Shown here one piece after another: positions 61,378-64,000 of a stretch of DNA of 64,000 nucleotides. The DNA comes from Corynebacterium pseudokroppenstedtii. GTDB taxonomy: Bacteria; Actinomycetota; Actinomycetes; Mycobacteriales; Mycobacteriaceae. The notes under the pieces were generated by a model. The model searched no databases, was not told the origin of the DNA, and saw nothing but the letters and a program-made list of their open reading frames with translations. The stretch is from NCBI RefSeq assembly GCF_019754945.1, contig NZ_JAEUWU010000004.1, positions 333,911 through 397,910 of the forward strand, written 5' to 3'. The translations under genes were made by a program, and so were the position numbers. Every line of letters begins with the position of its first letter. The first letter of the stretch is position 1.

Positions 61378-63009
61378 TCAGCTCTTCGTGATGTCCGTAA
61401 AGATGGGGACGCCTTTCCAGTCGTAATTCACGTTCGATAGCGAGGTAGTCCACGCGGCAGAGGCGGTGTAGTAGAACAGCGGGATTTCGGGGAGCTCCCG
61501 CATGAGAATCGCCTGCGCCTTCGCGTAGATCTCCTGCGCTTTCTTCTGGTCGCTTTCCTTCGACGCGTCTTTCAGGAGGCTGTCGAATTCCGCGTTGGTG
61601 TATTTACCGTCATTCGACGCTCCATTCGTCGCGAATTGGGGTTGGAGGAAATTCGCTTGCGAAGGGAAGTCTGCCTGCCAGCCACTTCGGAAAGCGGTAT
61701 GAATCGACCCACTCGATACTTCGTTTCGGAGTGCTTTGAAGTTGGGGTACGCCTTGCCCGTGGCATCTATCCCCAAAACGTTATGAATACTGTTCGATAC
61801 GGCTTCGACCCATTCTTTATGGCCGCCGTCCGAGTTGTACGCAATCTCCAATTTCCCGCTGTACGGTTTGATGTCGTCAGCCTTTTTCCACAGCTCTTTG
61901 GCCTTATCCGGGTTATAGTCCAGCACGTCGCTGCCTTCGACATTGGGCACGTCGCCGAGCGTCGTCGCGGTAAAGTCCTTCGCTGGCACGCGCGTACCGT
62001 TCATGATCTTGTCGGAAATTTGCTTCCGGTTAATCGCCATAGAGATCGCTTGCCGACGTAAATGCCCCTCTTCATCGTTGCCAAAGTGGTCGAGCCATTG
62101 CGGAATGACGAAGCCCCCATTGGACGCGATCGGCTTCACGAGGTGCGTGGACGGAAAGTCATCTTTGAAGGTCTGCATCGCCGTCGGGGGAACGGTCTGA
62201 CCGATGATGTCAAGGTTGCTCGCCTGCAGGTCGGTGTACGCCGTATCAAGGTTTTCGTACAGCTTAAAGGTGACGCCGCCGTTCTTCGGCTTATCGTCAC
62301 CAGCATATTTGTCGTTCTTTACTGTTCGGATCGAACTGTTGTGAGTCCACGCATTCTGGCCATCTAGTTTATAGGGCCCATTGCCGACGGGATGCTCGCC
62401 GAAGCTCTTCGGATCATCGAAGAACGACTGCGGGAGCGGGAAAAACGGCGTCGCTCCGAGGCTGATGGGGAATTGGGAGTCCGGATCGGAGAGCGTAATC
62501 GTGAATTCTTTATCATTCACTTTTTGCAGCCCGGACAGCTTTTCGACGCTACTGCTGGGGTCTTTGACGTCGTCAAACCCTTTAATATTTGAGAAGAAGT
62601 CTTGTTGTTTTTGGGCGTTTTTTCCGGCTGCTCCGTAATTCCAGGCGTCGATGAATGAATCTGCAGTGACGGGTGTTCCGTCGGTGAATGTCCACCCGTC
62701 TTTGAGCCGGACGGTGAATTCTGTGCTGTCTGGATTAGCGGTGATGGAATCAGCGACTTGGTTATGCGACTTACCATTTTCGTCGTAGGACACAAGGCCG
62801 CGATACAGAAGTTCCAGTACCTGGGAACCATTTGATTCGTTGGTATTTGTGGGGATGAGTCCGTTTTGGGGTTCCGACGCTGCGGTCCGGACGATGTTGG
62901 GATCGCCCGCTCCGTCGAGAGTGGCTCCACCCCCATCACCGCAGGCAACGAGGCCGGTTGCGGATAACGCCAGAGTTGCGATAGCTGCAGCCACTGAACG
63001 TAGACGCAT
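61378..63009 (-). CDS. Peptide-binding lipoprotein, DppA/OppA type
   Basis: A 543-residue solute-binding lipoprotein of family SBP_bac_5. The signal peptide (RLRSVAAAIATLALSATGLVAC) has its lipobox Cys at residue 23. The mature part shows SEPQNGLIPTNTNESNGSQVLELLYRG in parts, the WTFTDGTPVTADSFIDAWNY block, and C-terminal EIPLFYYTASA. It delivers peptides to the permeases encoded downstream. ATG 63009 has aaggag nine bases upstream; the opening from 63033 lacks a site. Two symmetric elements lie upstream. Confidence 0.94.
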   Translation of the reverse strand: MRLRSVAAAIATLALSATGLVACGDGGGATLDGAGDPNIVRTAASEPQNGLIPTNTNESNGSQVLELLYRGLVSYDENGKSHNQVADSITANPDSTEFTVRLKDGWTFTDGTPVTADSFIDAWNYGAAGKNAQKQQDFFSNIKGFDDVKDPSSSVEKLSGLQKVNDKEFTITLSDPDSQFPISLGATPFFPLPQSFFDDPKSFGEHPVGNGPYKLDGQNAWTHNSSIRTVKNDKYAGDDKPKNGGVTFKLYENLDTAYTDLQASNLDIIGQTVPPTAMQTFKDDFPSTHLVKPIASNGGFVIPQWLDHFGNDEEGHLRRQAISMAINRKQISDKIMNGTRVPAKDFTATTLGDVPNVEGSDVLDYNPDKAKELWKKADDIKPYSGKLEIAYNSDGGHKEWVEAVSNSIHNVLGIDATGKAYPNFKALRNEVSSGSIHTAFRSGWQADFPSQANFLQPQFATNGASNDGKYTNAEFDSLLKDASKESDQKKAQEIYAKAQAILMRELPEIPLFYYTASAAWTTSLSNVNYDWKGVPIFTDITKS

Positions 63010-63144
63010 AATGAGGGCTCCTTTAAACAGCACGGCTAAAGCCGCTTTTAAGTTAGGTGCGGGCCCCTAACGGGCGGGATAGCTTAAACGCGGCGATTTG
63101 GGTTTTGATAAATGACTTTAATAAACGACGTTGGCGGAGGATAG

Positions 63145-63158
63145 TGCGTAATTACGCA
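63145..63158. promoter_or_regulatory. 14-bp perfect palindrome TGCGTAATTACGCA upstream of dppA
   Basis: An uninterrupted palindrome about 140 bases upstream of the dppA start, in an AT-rich stretch of the 290-base gap. It is a good candidate operator for a dimeric repressor. Confidence 0.5.
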
Positions 63159-63173
63159 ACTTAGATTACGTTG

Positions 63174-63222
63174 GTTTCCCGCGATTACCTATCTCGTTGG
63201 GAAGATTTAACGTGCGGGAAAC
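63174..63222. repeat. 9-bp inverted repeat GTTTCCCGC / GCGGGAAAC
   Basis: Exact inverted copies at 63174-63182 and 63214-63222, 31 bases apart, in the gap between dppA and the DUF2871 gene. They may be paired operator half-sites or a weak terminator of the DUF2871 transcript. Confidence 0.4.
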
Positions 63223-63299
63223 TTTCCATTACACCCGAATGGTCTGCTACAACCGGATAGTTAGCGGATACGGGTAACCATGTTCAGGAAACGACGGAC

Positions 63300-63728
63300 C
63301 TAGTGTGATACGTTATTTTTCCTTTGCCATCTCTTGACGTATTTATTCAAAATCACGAAGAAGAGGACAAACCCAACGGTGATAATAATGTGGCCCATAC
63401 CTGCGAAGATGGCCAACGACTCCGGAAAGTCTTGACCGAGGACCTGACGAATGCCGTGGAAAGCGAGAAACCCGACGGTCCACGCTGCTCCCGCGTTGTA
63501 TACCCAAAAGAATGTGGTAAACCGCCGATCTTTGTCAATGCGCAGTACCAAGGCGAAGACAAGGAAAAGAAGATTCATCGTCATGCCAAGAATAAGCGAG
63601 TGGGTGTGCACCACAGATAATTGAGTAGTGCCTTCGAAATCGTGGGCTCTGGTGAATTCGCGATAAAACACACCAGCGATGAGCCCGATAGCCAACCAAA
63701 CGGTGGCAGCAATATACAACTTCCTCAT
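63300..63728 (-). CDS. DUF2871 membrane protein
   Basis: A 142-residue protein with four transmembrane helices (AATVWLAIGLIAGVFYREF, SLILGMTMNLLFLVFALVL, TFFWVYNAGAAWTVGFLAF, GHIIITVGFVLFFVILN). The conserved His residues in VVHTHSLILGM, AFHGIRQVLG and GMGHII sit near helix ends and could bind haem or a metal. DUF2871 proteins are short and resemble a haem-copper-oxidase-type four-helix unit; no function is established that I know of. A TAGCCT hexamer seven bases before the ATG suggests a leaderless message. Confidence 0.85.
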   Translation of the reverse strand: MRKLYIAATVWLAIGLIAGVFYREFTRAHDFEGTTQLSVVHTHSLILGMTMNLLFLVFALVLRIDKDRRFTTFFWVYNAGAAWTVGFLAFHGIRQVLGQDFPESLAIFAGMGHIIITVGFVLFFVILNKYVKRWQRKNNVSH

Positions 63729-63735
63729 AGTCCCC

Positions 63736-63741
63736 AGGCTA
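63736..63741 (-). promoter_or_regulatory. -10 hexamer TAGCCT for leaderless DUF2871 gene
   Basis: On the minus strand TAGCCT, seven bases (GGGGACT), then ATG 63728. Confidence 0.5.
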
Positions 63742-63854
63742 GCAATGGCCTTCTATGAAGATTTCATTCGGATAAGAAGCGGGACGGAAATGCGTTCCCA
63801 GATCTATGAGAAGAATCTTGTGTCCATCCCATGTTTGTTTCTGTGCATACGAAA

Positions 63855-63890
63855 GGTGTGGTGTGGCCCACCGGGGCTCGCACCACACAC
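63855..63890 (-). terminator. Likely terminator of the rRNA operon
   Basis: GTGTGGTG and CACCACAC (63856-63863 and 63881-63888) pair; an inner GCCC/GGGC extends the stem. Read on the minus strand, CCTTTCGT follows. It lies about 45 bases past the 5S end. Confidence 0.55.
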
Positions 63891-63930
63891 AAACACAAAC
63901 ACGCCATATTCTATTATTCCAACGTCAAGG

Positions 63931-64000
63931 TTGGCGGCGACCTACTCTCCCACACCCTCCCAGGTGCAGTACCATCGGCGCAGGCAGGCTTAGCTTCCGG
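63931..64000 (-). rRNA. rrf: 5S rRNA, 3' part (cut by window edge)
   Basis: On the minus strand the end of the window reads CCGGAAGCTAAG, GCGCCGATGGTACTGCA, and GTGGGAGAGTAGGTCGCCGC, the conserved 3' two thirds of bacterial 5S rRNA. The rest of the rRNA operon (23S, 16S) must lie to the right of base 64000. Confidence 0.95.

Overview
The window looks like a chromosomal segment of a Corynebacterium-type actinobacterium. The evidence is the fhaA-fhaB-pstP-rodA-pbpA-pknA-pknB cluster facing pabA, an Lsr2 nucleoid protein, a DUF2020 lipoprotein, a class E sortase, an AftB-like arabinofuranosyltransferase, a pyk2/ldh pair, and many genes that start directly downstream of a -10 hexamer without a ribosome binding site. 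Species cannot be fixed from the sequence alone; a lipophilic corynebacterium would fit.

Layout. 1-0.7 kb: the start of a NUDIX gene and a duplicated His-rich mini-protein. 1-6.3 kb: an ethanolamine module (permease, eutB, eutC), with an aldehyde dehydrogenase convergent to it. 6.4-7.8 kb: an orphan HicB-like gene, a broken MFS transporter and tRNA-Leu(CAG). 8.2-18.6 kb: the Ser/Thr phosphorylation and cell-elongation operon, closed by a strong terminator. 18.7-22.2 kb, minus strand: an unknown protein, pabA, a histidine phosphatase and pheA. 22.3-29.1 kb: amidase, CPBP protease-like protein, a tandemly duplicated GT87 glycosyltransferase and an LCP ligase. 29.1-34 kb, minus strand: DUF5926, a glycerophosphodiesterase, an atypical pyruvate kinase and L-lactate dehydrogenase. 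34.5-40.1 kb: a stress and redox group (Mn/Fe superoxide dismutase, frameshifted MFS, MsrA and a membrane-anchored three-cupredoxin NirK). 40.1-47.3 kb: RecB-like nuclease, DUF6474-like protein, Lsr2, DUF2020 lipoprotein, second-type YidC, sortase and a 50-residue membrane protein. 47.4-51.8 kb: TetR regulator, Usp, luciferase-like oxidoreductase and RluA-type pseudouridine synthase. 51.8-57.5 kb: AftB-like transferase and a MacB/FtsX-type ABC exporter. 57.5-63 kb, minus strand: a four-gene peptide ABC importer. 63.3-64 kb: a DUF2871 protein and the 3' end of an rRNA operon (5S, minus strand).

How it fits together. Much of the window serves the cell envelope: PknA/PknB/PstP with their FHA partners signal to RodA/PbpA, while GT87, LCP, AftB-like, YidC and sortase build or populate the wall. 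A second theme is fermentative and redox flexibility: ethanolamine to acetaldehyde, pyruvate kinase with lactate dehydrogenase, nitrite reduction to NO, SodA and MsrA. Two transporter genes are disrupted, one by an in-frame stop and one by a shift at a G6 tract, which suggests recent gene loss, phase variation or base-calling error. The most interesting items are the NirK fusion, the duplicated GT87 protein, the compact pyruvate kinase without a C-terminal domain, the widespread leaderless-start signature, and several clean palindromes or repeat arrays in promoter regions.
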